Positions 17,430 through 27,668 of a stretch of DNA of 45,494 nt are shown piece by piece (the first letter of the stretch is position 1; each line of letters begins with the position of its first letter). The notes under the pieces are model-generated. The model ran no database searches, was not told the DNA's origin, and saw only the letters and a list, made by a program, of their open reading frames with translations. The translations under genes and the position numbers were made by a program. Source of the stretch: an uncultured Clostridia bacterium (GTDB taxonomy: Bacteria > Bacillota > Clostridia > UBA1381); the NCBI GenBank assembly GCA_934489015.1, contig CAKSSN010000021.1, forward strand, positions 1 to 45,494, given 5' to 3'.

Positions 17430-20387
17430 CTATCTTATAATGAGAATTGATCTCGGTATACCATAGTATACTCTCATAAATACTTTTGACGGCTCTTTTG
17501 TTGTACCATCTATAATATCCGAAACGCTTCCCGGAATAAGCTTATCCGACTGCGAATCGTATATTGCAATTGTGGTTTCATTGGTATTTGCATTAAATAC
17601 CTCATCATTGCCTTGAAGTGTAAAGTGGTTGGCATATCTTACATTAACCGTACCTCCGATATTACGTCTTCCTGAATTCCATTCAGCAGTTTCGGTCAAA
17701 TAAGTTTCGGTTTTTCTGTCATATACTTTTTTGATATATGTAATATTACCGTCCAAATCCTCTGCAAAAAGTATTCCATCACCTCGGTTCAATCCAAGCA
17801 CTGTTTCTGTCATATCACTGTCCACACGCGTTTTTACCATCTCTCCTTTTTTTATATACTCGATTTCCGGATACACTTCACCATCGTTTTCATCATATTT
17901 ATAAGAAAATTTATTAAAAAAGTATAAGCGTTTTGATTCTGTTATTTCTTCTTCACCTACATTTTCCACACGTCTGACTATTGCATCCGAAACAAATGAA
18001 TCGCATCTCACCTGATATGCGTCAATAGTATAGTCGGCATCTTCACCAAACGTATTTATATCCGATACCCTGAAATATTTCTGCTTTTCAAGATCATAAG
18101 GAATAGTAAATACCTTTGTGTCGGCATTATAGAAAACTTTTCCCGACATTGACATCGGAACACGTCTGTTTCTGCCTGTGAAATCCTTAGCCGTTATATG
18201 AAGACTGTCTACACTCTCATACGCTCCGCTGTTTTCTCCTGCCTCTTTATTATATGGCAAATCAACCTTTTTAAGAGCTCCGCTTGCATTTAAAGTATAA
18301 ATTACAAATACTCCCTTAAATTCTCCTGTACCTTTTATTTTATCTCTTATCGCTTTTTGATTCTTTTCCGAAACAGAATCTATAATAACCCTGTCTGCTG
18401 CTCTCACATTCTCGAATTTTCCTTCTTCATTAAAAATTTTAAAGAATACATTTTCATCATCTCCGCTTTCCTCATCATAAATAACTGATGAAATAAAGCC
18501 GTATTTGCTTGAAAGCTGCACCTTACATACAACCGCTATCTTACCGTAAGAATTGATATATGCTTTGATATCATCTCCGGCAGAAATATTGTTATTATTT
18601 TCATATACTACGTCTTTATCTGTTTCATACCATGTACTACCTATGCAAATCTTTTTATCTCCTGAGGCATTGTCTGTTACAATTTCATTCACCGTTCCGA
18701 AAACACTTGAAGTGCTTATAACTGCATCATAGCAAATATCCCCTCCGGCAGTTACAGACTCACTGACAGATAAAACGCTCCATTCGGAAATTTTGCTAAT
18801 TCTTTCTTCGTCATATATTTTGCCTATGCTGTTTGTAATCGTTACATCAGACTTATCATAATCTATCACTCCAACGCCGAACTTTGCGTAAATCTTATTT
18901 CCGCTCACCGCACTTACAACAAAATTATACGCCTTTGTGATTTTTACAACATCGGCTTTGCCATCCTTATTATTATCTATAAAAACAGCGCTTCGGCAGC
19001 CGTCAAAAAGCTCCTTGTCAAAATTCACTTTTGATCTTCCGTTGAATATAACAGAAAAATCTCCCGAAAGCTTCATGCTTCTTCTTTTGTCGTTCGCAAA
19101 ATACGAAACAGAGCTTCCGTCAAATCCCTGTATATCATCACCGTTTACCTCGGTAACTTCATTATCCTTTGAACTCATATAAACTATTTCATCGTCATCA
19201 TTATAATAAAATTCTACATTTTGCCCGAGATAGTCACTTGCTTCATAACGTGTGCAGGCATACTTTCTGCCGTTAATTTTTGCAATATTATTCCCGACAG
19301 ACGTAGCTTCGCTCAAGAGTGTTTTATCATCTCCCGAAACTATGCCTTCATCACATGTTATACCAAAATATCTGTGCACAAGCGTTTCACCATTGTTTTT
19401 ATAACCAACTGTAAAATACTCACCGCCATCCTCTCCGACCACATTGTACGACGGAATAAGCATTTCAGCATCACACATATTTCCGAGAATGATATAGAGA
19501 AGCTCACGCGTCAGTGCAGCATCCATAGGCTCTGTTATTCCCTTTAAAATATCATTTCTTTTTGCCTCGTAATAATAGCTTGTATCCTCATCTTTTCCGG
19601 ATTTTTTTATTCTGACTCCCTGACCGGTTATATATGACATAACTCTTGCCGCATTGCCTATTGTTGCCACGCCCTCCGCATTATAGCCACAGTAACTTGC
19701 AAATTTTGAATATTTCACCGTATCATTGCATTTTATCAACATCAAAGCCTTTTCAATAAGCTCTGTGCCCTCTATCTGTTTTGATATATCAATTTTTTCG
19801 GATGAGTCAACATTCATAATTCCAAATGAAACAAGCTTTTTCACAGCCTCCTCAGCACGTGAACCTATAACATCCTCAGGCAAAGCCACGCCGGACATTT
19901 CCTTAAGTTCATTAAACTTAAAATAAGTGGCATCACAAGTAGCCAGTGCTGATGTTTTAATGTAAAGACTGTGTATGCCCTCTATTGCCGGTTCGTCAAG
20001 CTCGGCTACTTGTTCTGTAAATATCGACCAACTGTTATTTGTTGAGCTGATTTTAACTTCCGCAATAGGCATGTTTTGCAGACTGTCAAGATAATAGCTT
20101 ACAACACCTCCGGCATACATATCATTGGTCGCAGCCGCAATTGACACTGACTCATATTTTTTCCCTCTGCCAAAATCGATATTGTCAATTTTAATCCACC
20201 CTCCGGCAATTGTTTGTGTAAGCCGCTGTTCGTATCCATTGCCATTTGCTTCACTTACTGTCGATTTATTAATTACTATGTTTGCAAGCGGATTTTTAAC
20301 ATCATCGGCAAACGACGGTAAGACAGTGAAAATATTTATTATAAGTGCCAAAACGGCCACACGACTTATAAATCGTTTAAATCTCAT
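17430..20387 (-). CDS. Secreted protein with CBM6-like module, degenerate SLH repeats and large repeat domain
   Basis: The signal peptide ends near PSFA (27). Next comes one CBM6/35-like module (about 45-165, anchor IDFG, strand EGIHSLYIKT), then three degenerate SLH-like helices (about 170-310; AEEAVKKLVSFGIM resembles the AVxxLxxLGI pattern). The remainder, about 650 residues, is rich in short beta segments such as DNNKDGKADVVKITKAYNF, a pattern seen in clostridial SLH-type cell-wall proteins; its function is unknown. Only 18 bases separate it from the SLH protein gene upstream, so the two are co-transcribed. It probably sits in the S-layer lattice as a partner of that protein (inference). 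Confidence 0.6.
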   Translation of the reverse strand: MRFKRFISRVAVLALIINIFTVLPSFADDVKNPLANIVINKSTVSEANGNGYEQRLTQTIAGGWIKIDNIDFGRGKKYESVSIAAATNDMYAGGVVSYYLDSLQNMPIAEVKISSTNNSWSIFTEQVAELDEPAIEGIHSLYIKTSALATCDATYFKFNELKEMSGVALPEDVIGSRAEEAVKKLVSFGIMNVDSSEKIDISKQIEGTELIEKALMLIKCNDTVKYSKFASYCGYNAEGVATIGNAARVMSYITGQGVRIKKSGKDEDTSYYYEAKRNDILKGITEPMDAALTRELLYIILGNMCDAEMLIPSYNVVGEDGGEYFTVGYKNNGETLVHRYFGITCDEGIVSGDDKTLLSEATSVGNNIAKINGRKYACTRYEASDYLGQNVEFYYNDDDEIVYMSSKDNEVTEVNGDDIQGFDGSSVSYFANDKRRSMKLSGDFSVIFNGRSKVNFDKELFDGCRSAVFIDNNKDGKADVVKITKAYNFVVSAVSGNKIYAKFGVGVIDYDKSDVTITNSIGKIYDEERISKISEWSVLSVSESVTAGGDICYDAVISTSSVFGTVNEIVTDNASGDKKICIGSTWYETDKDVVYENNNNISAGDDIKAYINSYGKIAVVCKVQLSSKYGFISSVIYDEESGDDENVFFKIFNEEGKFENVRAADRVIIDSVSEKNQKAIRDKIKGTGEFKGVFVIYTLNASGALKKVDLPYNKEAGENSGAYESVDSLHITAKDFTGRNRRVPMSMSGKVFYNADTKVFTIPYDLEKQKYFRVSDINTFGEDADYTIDAYQVRCDSFVSDAIVRRVENVGEEEITESKRLYFFNKFSYKYDENDGEVYPEIEYIKKGEMVKTRVDSDMTETVLGLNRGDGILFAEDLDGNITYIKKVYDRKTETYLTETAEWNSGRRNIGGTVNVRYANHFTLQGNDEVFNANTNETTIAIYDSQSDKLIPGSVSDIIDGTTKEPSKVFMRVYYGIPRSILIIR

Positions 20388-20405
20388 TATTTACAATCCT
20401 TCCTT

Positions 20406-23400
20406 TCAGTTTTTGCTTTCCATGTCAAAATCACCTGCTGCACGAAGATTTGATAAAAATACAACTGTTTCCGCCCTTCCGGCAAGCTTTTCGGGGAAGA
20501 AAAGATCTCCGCCCATTCCATGCAGAATATCACTGCGTGCCAAGCCCATTACAGCCTCATATGCCCAGAATGAGATTTTTTCCCCATCAATAAATGACAC
20601 TCCCGAAAGAACTTGTTCTAGCGAAATTCCGCTAATGAGAGCCGCACGATATGCCATAACCGCCATTTCCTCTCTTGTTATGGAACTTGCACCTCTTACA
20701 CTTCCGTCCTCGTATCCTCCTACAATTCCTTTGTTATATGCCGCACAAATATACGGATAACTCCAATCGTCCTTTGATAAATCGCTGAAACTGCAGTTTC
20801 CGTCAGCAGAAATACCGAGACTCAAGCACAAAATCTTTATAAATTCCGCTCTTGTAACATTATCATAAGGACAAAAGCTTTCTTCAGATTTACCGTTTAT
20901 GAAGCCGTTTTTATAAAATTCAATAATTTGCTTTTTTGCCCATGTGCAATCATCAATATCCATAAATTTAACCGGATTTTCCTCTTCATCGGTTTTGGGA
21001 AGCGGTTCTTTAACCGTAAAAGAGGATCCTCCTCCACCACCTCCGCCTCCGCCTGAAGACGTTTTTCCTCCGGAATTATCCGCAGCTTGTGCCGATTTGT
21101 ATGCCGACTCAAACTTATTTCTTATGCCATCAGCCGAAAGTTCCGATTCACTGAGATTTAATAATGCACGGCAAACCTGTGCTTTTTTATCGGATGACAT
21201 ATTTTTATAAGAATTGTATGACGATAGTGTTAAATCTCCGTTAAAGTCAGAGAATACCTCATCTATCTCGCCCCATGATACGGCATTGTGCATTACCTCA
21301 AAGCATGCCGAAAGCCTATAAAGCTTTAAGAATTCTGACTTTGTGTTTGTAAGGCTCTTCTTAAGAGCAGCAGCCACTCTTTTTGCTATACCGGATTTTA
21401 TCATTTTGTTTTTTCTGTATTTTTCCGCACAGTTATCCAATGAAATACCAAGCACCTCTAAATTTTCATCTATAACTTTTTCTGCATCATCACTTTGAGA
21501 AATAGCACTTAAAGCCGTAAAGAATCCGAAATTTTCCTGAAATGCGGAAAGCTTTTCATAAGGGATTCCTTTACCCAAATTTGTATATACCCATTCCGGC
21601 ATCAAATCTGCCGCTGATGTATCTATACCCAAAAATCTCTCATTTGCCTCAGCAATCCGCTTAATTGCCTGCCAAAGGGTTTCTTCCTCCGAAGCCTTCG
21701 CCTCATTTATTTCCGCAAGTGCTGACTTTATATCGCTTTCTGCAATAAAGTCAAAATCAATTTCATCAAAATTTCCCGTACCATCAAAAACAACTGCCGT
21801 ATATTCCCCGGATTTCATACTTACCGGTGCTTCAAATGTAACAGAATATGAATTATCATCATTTTGCACCGAATAAATGAAACTATAATTCTCAAAATCC
21901 GCTCTGTTTGACGATTTTTCTCTTACTCCTACAACGCTGTATTCCGAATTGATGTTTCCGAAAACAGAAATTTTTGTATCGGAAACTTTAACATCAATCG
22001 GTTTTTCGGAAGTATTTTTTTCAAATAAATATGTTCCGAAATAAGCCGGCTTTCCATAAGTCACAAATAAACTGTCAATTATAAATGCATTTGCAATCTG
22101 CGGAGCAATACCGTCATCTAATTCTTTTTCAAGATTTATGACATTCTCAATACCGCTTTGAAGGGTTTGTGATGACACCATGTAATTCATAAGCGGAGTC
22201 ATATTACTGTTATAGACATTAGCAATAATACTTGCTTTTGCTAATCCGTCATTTATAACCTCTATGCTGCTGCTTGCGGATATTTTATCCGCTTCGGCTA
22301 TATTGCCTGTTTCGGCATTGGATTTATATAGCTTTAACTGCACATCTCCCACATTCAAAACTTTGCTTGTATGGAATTGCATGGATTTTACGTCTCCGAC
22401 AACTCCGCCAAACCATACATATACACTATGCACTCCCGTAATAAGTCTCGAAAGCGGCAGCACCACAGTACCCCAGTTGTGCCATCCACCTGTTGATTTT
22501 GTTGTGAACGATGCTATTTCATTTGCATCCGAAATACTGTCAACATAAATCCTAATTATGCCGTTATATTGTGCATTTGCGCCATACGTAAAGTCTAAGG
22601 CTCTTGCACCGACCGTACCGAAATTAAGCTCGTCAATCTGTATATATTGACCATTTGTTGTATTTGATATACATGAAAACTGCGTATTTTTCTGCAATCC
22701 ACCGGTAATGTAATCGGCATCAATCAAGCTAAATTCGTGATACGCACTCCTCAATTCTGTTTCCAGACGTTTTACTTCCGCATTATATGCGTCGAAAAAA
22801 GCATCATTCAGGGTTTCAAGCCTTGCGCCGTTTGCATCGTTAAATGCAATTATGCTGTCCAATATAAGACCCTGTGATTTTTCACTCATATGTACAAAAT
22901 CCGAATATTTGTCAATTGAAAGATATTCGTCAAAATCTCCCAAAAATCTTCCAAGCTGTTCACTGCTGTCACATTGTGAATAAAGCACCTGCCCTACTGC
23001 TTTATCAAAAACATCTGCAAATTCGGATTTTGAATTTACTTTTTTATCCTTAAGCAAATCAAGAACTACTGCACATACATCATCTTGCTCTATGTTGTTG
23101 TAGCGTTTTTTAAATTCTGAATATGCCTCAGCAAGCAAATCCGAATTATTCTGAATTAAACTCTTGATTTTATCGGTTGTTTCAGCCTTATTGATATTCA
23201 TAAGCAAGCAAGCCTCGGTAAAATAAACTTCAAAAACCGAAAAACCCGTATACGGAGCATTAGCACCTATATAGGCATATATAAAATCCTCTTCTCCTGC
23301 AAATTCCGAAGTATCAATTTTTAAAATATCAGCATACAGTGAAAAAGCATCGGAATATTGACCGGCATTTATCTTTTCGATAAATTTTTTCGCTGCCTCT

Positions 23401-23885
23401 TCCGTTTCAGCAGAATCATTTGTAAACACAAAACTTCGGAGATTTCCGAAACGGGTACTTGTAACTTTAAAATAAACATCATGTACTCCGGTGATACCCT
23501 GTGAAAGCTGCGTATGCGAAGGCATAAAATTTGTCCAGCCGGATGTTGATACCGAAATAATAGTTGCACGCAGGTTACTCTCTGTCATGCTATCAATATA
23601 AACGTTTAACATACCTCCCGCAAATCCTTCTCTTACACCATATGTAACATCAATAAACTCTGCTGTATCTTCGCCGAAATCAACATTCTTATATAACACA
23701 TATTGTCCTTCGGTTGCTAATCCAAGACAATTATCTGTTGTATTCTTTTTAACATCATATTCATCAGCATCAACAAAATACATTGTTGTATAAGCATTCG
23801 TATTTTGTTCGGCAAAAGCAACAATAGTGTTTGTAAAAAAAACAGTCAAAGCCATAAATGCACATAAAAATTTATTGTTACTCAT
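20406..23885 (-). CDS. SLH-anchored surface protein with two CBM6-like modules
   Basis: The signal peptide ends at AFA (25). The first CBM6/35-like module (about 30-155) has NVDFG (67-71), a STSGW motif and GVHDVYFKV. A helical stretch follows, then a second module (about 390-510; ELNFG, STGGW, GVHSVYVWF), an adhesin-like beta segment and a second helical stretch. A linker with nine consecutive glycines (945-953) leads to three SLH repeats (about 974-1145) carrying TRAE, TREE and GRAE, which bind pyruvylated secondary cell-wall polymer. It thus displays binding modules on the wall. No catalytic residues were identified. AAAGGAA precedes the ATG at 23885. The two internal helical stretches look duplicated and are of unknown role. 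Confidence 0.78.
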   Translation of the reverse strand: MSNNKFLCAFMALTVFFTNTIVAFAEQNTNAYTTMYFVDADEYDVKKNTTDNCLGLATEGQYVLYKNVDFGEDTAEFIDVTYGVREGFAGGMLNVYIDSMTESNLRATIISVSTSGWTNFMPSHTQLSQGITGVHDVYFKVTSTRFGNLRSFVFTNDSAETEEAAKKFIEKINAGQYSDAFSLYADILKIDTSEFAGEEDFIYAYIGANAPYTGFSVFEVYFTEACLLMNINKAETTDKIKSLIQNNSDLLAEAYSEFKKRYNNIEQDDVCAVVLDLLKDKKVNSKSEFADVFDKAVGQVLYSQCDSSEQLGRFLGDFDEYLSIDKYSDFVHMSEKSQGLILDSIIAFNDANGARLETLNDAFFDAYNAEVKRLETELRSAYHEFSLIDADYITGGLQKNTQFSCISNTTNGQYIQIDELNFGTVGARALDFTYGANAQYNGIIRIYVDSISDANEIASFTTKSTGGWHNWGTVVLPLSRLITGVHSVYVWFGGVVGDVKSMQFHTSKVLNVGDVQLKLYKSNAETGNIAEADKISASSSIEVINDGLAKASIIANVYNSNMTPLMNYMVSSQTLQSGIENVINLEKELDDGIAPQIANAFIIDSLFVTYGKPAYFGTYLFEKNTSEKPIDVKVSDTKISVFGNINSEYSVVGVREKSSNRADFENYSFIYSVQNDDNSYSVTFEAPVSMKSGEYTAVVFDGTGNFDEIDFDFIAESDIKSALAEINEAKASEEETLWQAIKRIAEANERFLGIDTSAADLMPEWVYTNLGKGIPYEKLSAFQENFGFFTALSAISQSDDAEKVIDENLEVLGISLDNCAEKYRKNKMIKSGIAKRVAAALKKSLTNTKSEFLKLYRLSACFEVMHNAVSWGEIDEVFSDFNGDLTLSSYNSYKNMSSDKKAQVCRALLNLSESELSADGIRNKFESAYKSAQAADNSGGKTSSGGGGGGGGGSSFTVKEPLPKTDEEENPVKFMDIDDCTWAKKQIIEFYKNGFINGKSEESFCPYDNVTRAEFIKILCLSLGISADGNCSFSDLSKDDWSYPYICAAYNKGIVGGYEDGSVRGASSITREEMAVMAYRAALISGISLEQVLSGVSFIDGEKISFWAYEAVMGLARSDILHGMGGDLFFPEKLAGRAETVVFLSNLRAAGDFDMESKN

Positions 23886-23973
23886 AATTTAATTCCTTTC
23901 GATTGTTTAATTTATGTAATCAATTCCGATTTAGATAACTGTAAAGCAACTGTCTTACAATCATCTGATTTTT

Positions 23974-26900
23974 TCATTCCTTAAAACCAAAGTACCAACA
24001 ATCGTTACATGAGCCTGATTTATGAAAGGTTACATAAACTGTGTATGTTCCCTTTTTGAGAGTGTTTTTCAGCGGAACCTCCATTGTTTGAGTAACATCC
24101 CATCCTGCTCTCGGAAATACTTCGACGGATCCGATAGGCTCTGCTGTTTCCGTTCCTATTCGCACGGATACGATGCCATTAGCCCACTCTCCGCTTGAGC
24201 CGGCGGCAACAACAAGATTGTTTACATCCTTTTCTATTCCGACGTTATCATATTTTATAACGGTCTGCTCTCCCCAACAATTCATTACACCCTGATGAGC
24301 CGGATTTCCGTCTCCCAACATTTTAATTTGGACAGGCATTCCCTGATTTTGCTTTACTATCTCAGCATAATGGCTGAAATATGTTTTTCCTATAATTCCG
24401 TCGGAAACTACATCCTCATCCTTAACAGCTCTTACCTTAATGAGTCCCAATGATTTAAATTCAAGTGCTTTAACGGTTACATTATGACTTCCTTTAATTC
24501 CGCTCACATCAATTCTAAGGAAATTGAATTTACTGTCATCGCGTGCCTCCCCATAAGCAACGGCATATCTCTTTTCACCGTCAATAGATACTTCAATTTT
24601 ATCACCTGTGTTTGAATAGTCGGTTGTGAACATTATATCAAGAGCATTACTATCATCTCCGAAATCAACCGCCGGAAATGTAACGGACTGATTGTTTCCG
24701 GAAAATCTTGCTATTCCGCTTTTAAGAACAACCCCATTTCCAATCTTCGCATTATCCGCCGAATAATCGCGTTCTTCCGGATCAAACAGATTATAATTTA
24801 CAAGATATTCGTCACCACTGACACTGCACCCGCTCCTAAACGGCTTAAATGACGGATAATCGTCAGCCGTCAACGCATTTTTGCCTTCCGGTACAAGTTT
24901 TTTAACTCTATTATTCCATACATCAATTGTTGCATACGAGTTAGGAAACATTGCCGGAGTCTGAACATATACGCCTCTTCCATCGGAAAATTCCGAATTC
25001 TCATGTGTTGCCATAACTATATTGTCATGACAGTCAGCTTCTCTTGTACAGTTGTCATAATAAATCCCTGCATTAAAACCGTCAGATGACCACGAATTCA
25101 TAACAACATTATGATGTATATCGTGATGCTGTCTGTCGCTTCCCATTGTCGAACAATACATATAAACAACGCCGGTATCCCTTGCCGTAAGCGAACCGTT
25201 TTTTAATTCATTATATGCAACCTCTGTTGGTAAATACGGAGTGAATCCATCTGCAACATTCCATCCATTCTGTGCAATTTCCATATGATACATTGCGCGT
25301 CCGACCTTATCAATTGTATTGTTTACAACCAGATTCCCGCTTCTCGGTGTCCTGACATCATCCGTACCCGCCCAGGAATCATAAAATCCGGCAACATAGG
25401 AACCCATATATCCGCAGTCCTCCATAAGGTTGTTTTCAACATAGCTATATGTCCCGGAAGAATAAATTCCGGCAGCTGCACTCCATTGTATTGTTGTATT
25501 TACAACAGCGCAGCTTGTTCCTCCGAGATATATTCCGCTTTCACCTCTTTGCGGCATCCCGTTATCAGCGTACCTCATTGCGTCATCAGCATATCCGCAC
25601 CATTGGTCAAGTGAAAATGTATAGTGCGAAATATATTTATGAGTTCCGCCGTTTAAAACACATAGCTTACTGCGGTTCATTCTTGTTCCACCACCGATTG
25701 TGCTTATATTTTTAAGCTGCACATAATTCCTATCATTTAAGTCGACACAAAGCTGACGAGCCTTTACCTGTAATTTCAGTGTTTCTGCTGTCTGCCCCTC
25801 CGGTGGTATAATCCAAAGCTTTCCTCCCTCAGCATACCACTCACCCGGAATATCAATTGCGTTTTTTGTCCCTGTAATATAAGCATAGTCAAATTCATTG
25901 TTTGTTGTTCTGTACCACCATGCAAGTGTTACTTCTTCATCCTGTGGCTTACCCAAGTACAGCTTGCCCTTCTCAGAACCGAGAATCTTGGCTGTTCCCA
26001 AAGTCCAACCGTATCCATGCATACTGACAAGCGTTCCGCCTTTCCAAAAATCATTTTCTTGATCAAGGTCTGTATCGCTTACGGCATAGCTATCTGTTGT
26101 CCAATCAAACATAGGTCTAGCTGTATCACCCTTAACTTGAATATTTCCCTGCGTTTTCCAAAGAGGACCTAATTCAATATCCGGGAGCGGTCTTTTTGAG
26201 GTGTGAGTGTTCGGATGTCTTGCTTCGGCAATAGCCTCACCATCATAGAACACCATATTTTTTCCGTCTCCGAGGTCAATTCCGGTATCATAAACAAGCA
26301 TATTCCCTTCGGTTTCGACAGGAGAAGCAACCTCCTCAAGAGCGGAAATAACGGGTTTTTCTCCCTCTGCCGCTTCAAAAATAATAGGATTCGAGGCAGT
26401 GCCATCATTTTTAGGCGTGAAAATTTCCCTGTACGTTCCATCATGAACAATTACTTTATCTCCGGCGCCTGCAACTTCACCGGCTTTATTCAGCGTCAGG
26501 AACGGAGACGCTTCGCTTCCGTCATTTGAATCGCTTGCATTTTCACTCTGTGCGACATGATATACTCTGCCGCCGACACTGCTCAGCTTGTAATCCTCAA
26601 ACTCTGCCTTAAGCTGCGAAAATACAGGTTCTTCAACTGCTTTTCTTGCCAAATCGCGGTAATCTATTACAGTAAATCCATCTCTGTAATAAACCGATTT
26701 TCCGATAAGTTCGGAAAAATATCTGACGGGTACATAATATTTGTCGCCCACCTGTTTTACAATGTTTTCAATCTCACTGTAATTTCCTAAATTGAGCTGC
26801 TTATAGAGTTTTCCATCTTTCATGGCAATTTCTACCGAAGATGTTTTATCACGCAAAAGCATCCAGCCTTTTGGCACGTTTTCCTCGTAATAGCAGCTAA

Positions 26901-27603
26901 GTGCTCTTGCAAATGCTGAAACAGGCAAATACATCCTTCCGTCAAAGCTTACAGGGGTTGTTTGGGGATTCTCATAGTCTATATATCTGATTCCGTTTGA
27001 ATCCTTTATTATCGGTGATTCCGAATTTATTACAACTGATGAATAAAGTGCTTCCTCATAATCGGTAAGTGCCGGCATCGGAGAGCCGCTGCCCGGTATT
27101 GAATTTCTTTTTTCTTTGTTGAAAACAACACTTTTTATCAATACAGTGTCAGTTGCTGAAATTGTCAATTCAGCATCACCCATAAGCTTTGCCTTATCAA
27201 AATCAACATAAAACTGCGGATTTGTTCTTCCATCTTCTACGTTATGTCCCGTGAGCCCAAACAAATCTCTTGTAATTGTTTCCCCACCCATTGAAACGGT
27301 TATAGATGTAGCTGCCAGCGCAAAAGTATTTATATAAATACTTTTTGCGTTAAACGGAAGATAAAATTTATATGTAACAGTACCACCTTTTTGAAGCTTA
27401 ATTCTGTTTTCACCAAGCTTAGTGTCTGTTACTCCGTTATTTGTAAAACTATAATCATTCAAATCCAAGCTGTATTGAATCGGCCCTGGTGTATACTCAT
27501 TATTTTTCTTATCCAGTCTCAAAGCATCGGTTGTCGCTGCCCCTGCAACATTCTGAAGCATAATGAATAAAACAATAAAAAGTGATAATATTCTTTTTGC
27601 CAT
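23974..27603 (-). CDS. Secreted parallel beta-helix protein, putative polysaccharide lyase/hydrolase
   Basis: 1209 residues. A signal peptide (to about 22) is followed by a beta-sandwich (45-162), a copper-amine-oxidase N1-like domain (about 188-316; RMYLPVSAFARAL, KYYVPVRYFSELIG) and a right-handed beta-helix (about 347-930). The helix opens with YHVAQSENASDSNDGSE and GDKVIVHDGTYRE, a layout common to PL1/PL9-like lyases and GH141-like enzymes. Asp/His-rich turns (CGYMGSY, DTGVVYMY, HDIHHN) line the coils. Two CBM6-like modules end it (about 955-1070 and 1072-1209). Likely cuts the polysaccharide outside the cell; lyase versus hydrolase cannot be decided from sequence. Clear paralogue of the 1737-residue protein. 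It follows the binding-protein gene by 65 bases with a good AGGAAAGGA ribosome site. Confidence 0.72.
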   Translation of the reverse strand: MAKRILSLFIVLFIMLQNVAGAATTDALRLDKKNNEYTPGPIQYSLDLNDYSFTNNGVTDTKLGENRIKLQKGGTVTYKFYLPFNAKSIYINTFALAATSITVSMGGETITRDLFGLTGHNVEDGRTNPQFYVDFDKAKLMGDAELTISATDTVLIKSVVFNKEKRNSIPGSGSPMPALTDYEEALYSSVVINSESPIIKDSNGIRYIDYENPQTTPVSFDGRMYLPVSAFARALSCYYEENVPKGWMLLRDKTSSVEIAMKDGKLYKQLNLGNYSEIENIVKQVGDKYYVPVRYFSELIGKSVYYRDGFTVIDYRDLARKAVEEPVFSQLKAEFEDYKLSSVGGRVYHVAQSENASDSNDGSEASPFLTLNKAGEVAGAGDKVIVHDGTYREIFTPKNDGTASNPIIFEAAEGEKPVISALEEVASPVETEGNMLVYDTGIDLGDGKNMVFYDGEAIAEARHPNTHTSKRPLPDIELGPLWKTQGNIQVKGDTARPMFDWTTDSYAVSDTDLDQENDFWKGGTLVSMHGYGWTLGTAKILGSEKGKLYLGKPQDEEVTLAWWYRTTNNEFDYAYITGTKNAIDIPGEWYAEGGKLWIIPPEGQTAETLKLQVKARQLCVDLNDRNYVQLKNISTIGGGTRMNRSKLCVLNGGTHKYISHYTFSLDQWCGYADDAMRYADNGMPQRGESGIYLGGTSCAVVNTTIQWSAAAGIYSSGTYSYVENNLMEDCGYMGSYVAGFYDSWAGTDDVRTPRSGNLVVNNTIDKVGRAMYHMEIAQNGWNVADGFTPYLPTEVAYNELKNGSLTARDTGVVYMYCSTMGSDRQHHDIHHNVVMNSWSSDGFNAGIYYDNCTREADCHDNIVMATHENSEFSDGRGVYVQTPAMFPNSYATIDVWNNRVKKLVPEGKNALTADDYPSFKPFRSGCSVSGDEYLVNYNLFDPEERDYSADNAKIGNGVVLKSGIARFSGNNQSVTFPAVDFGDDSNALDIMFTTDYSNTGDKIEVSIDGEKRYAVAYGEARDDSKFNFLRIDVSGIKGSHNVTVKALEFKSLGLIKVRAVKDEDVVSDGIIGKTYFSHYAEIVKQNQGMPVQIKMLGDGNPAHQGVMNCWGEQTVIKYDNVGIEKDVNNLVVAAGSSGEWANGIVSVRIGTETAEPIGSVEVFPRAGWDVTQTMEVPLKNTLKKGTYTVYVTFHKSGSCNDCWYFGFKE

Positions 27604-27668
27604 AACTTATTCCTTTCCTGCATTTTACTTAGACAATCGTAATATTGCCATACATAATTACTTCTTTT

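Noticed and set aside
20944..21210. Plus-strand frame with a run of prolines
   Set aside because: It is the antisense of the glycine linker and SLH region of the surface protein; the prolines mirror GGN codons.
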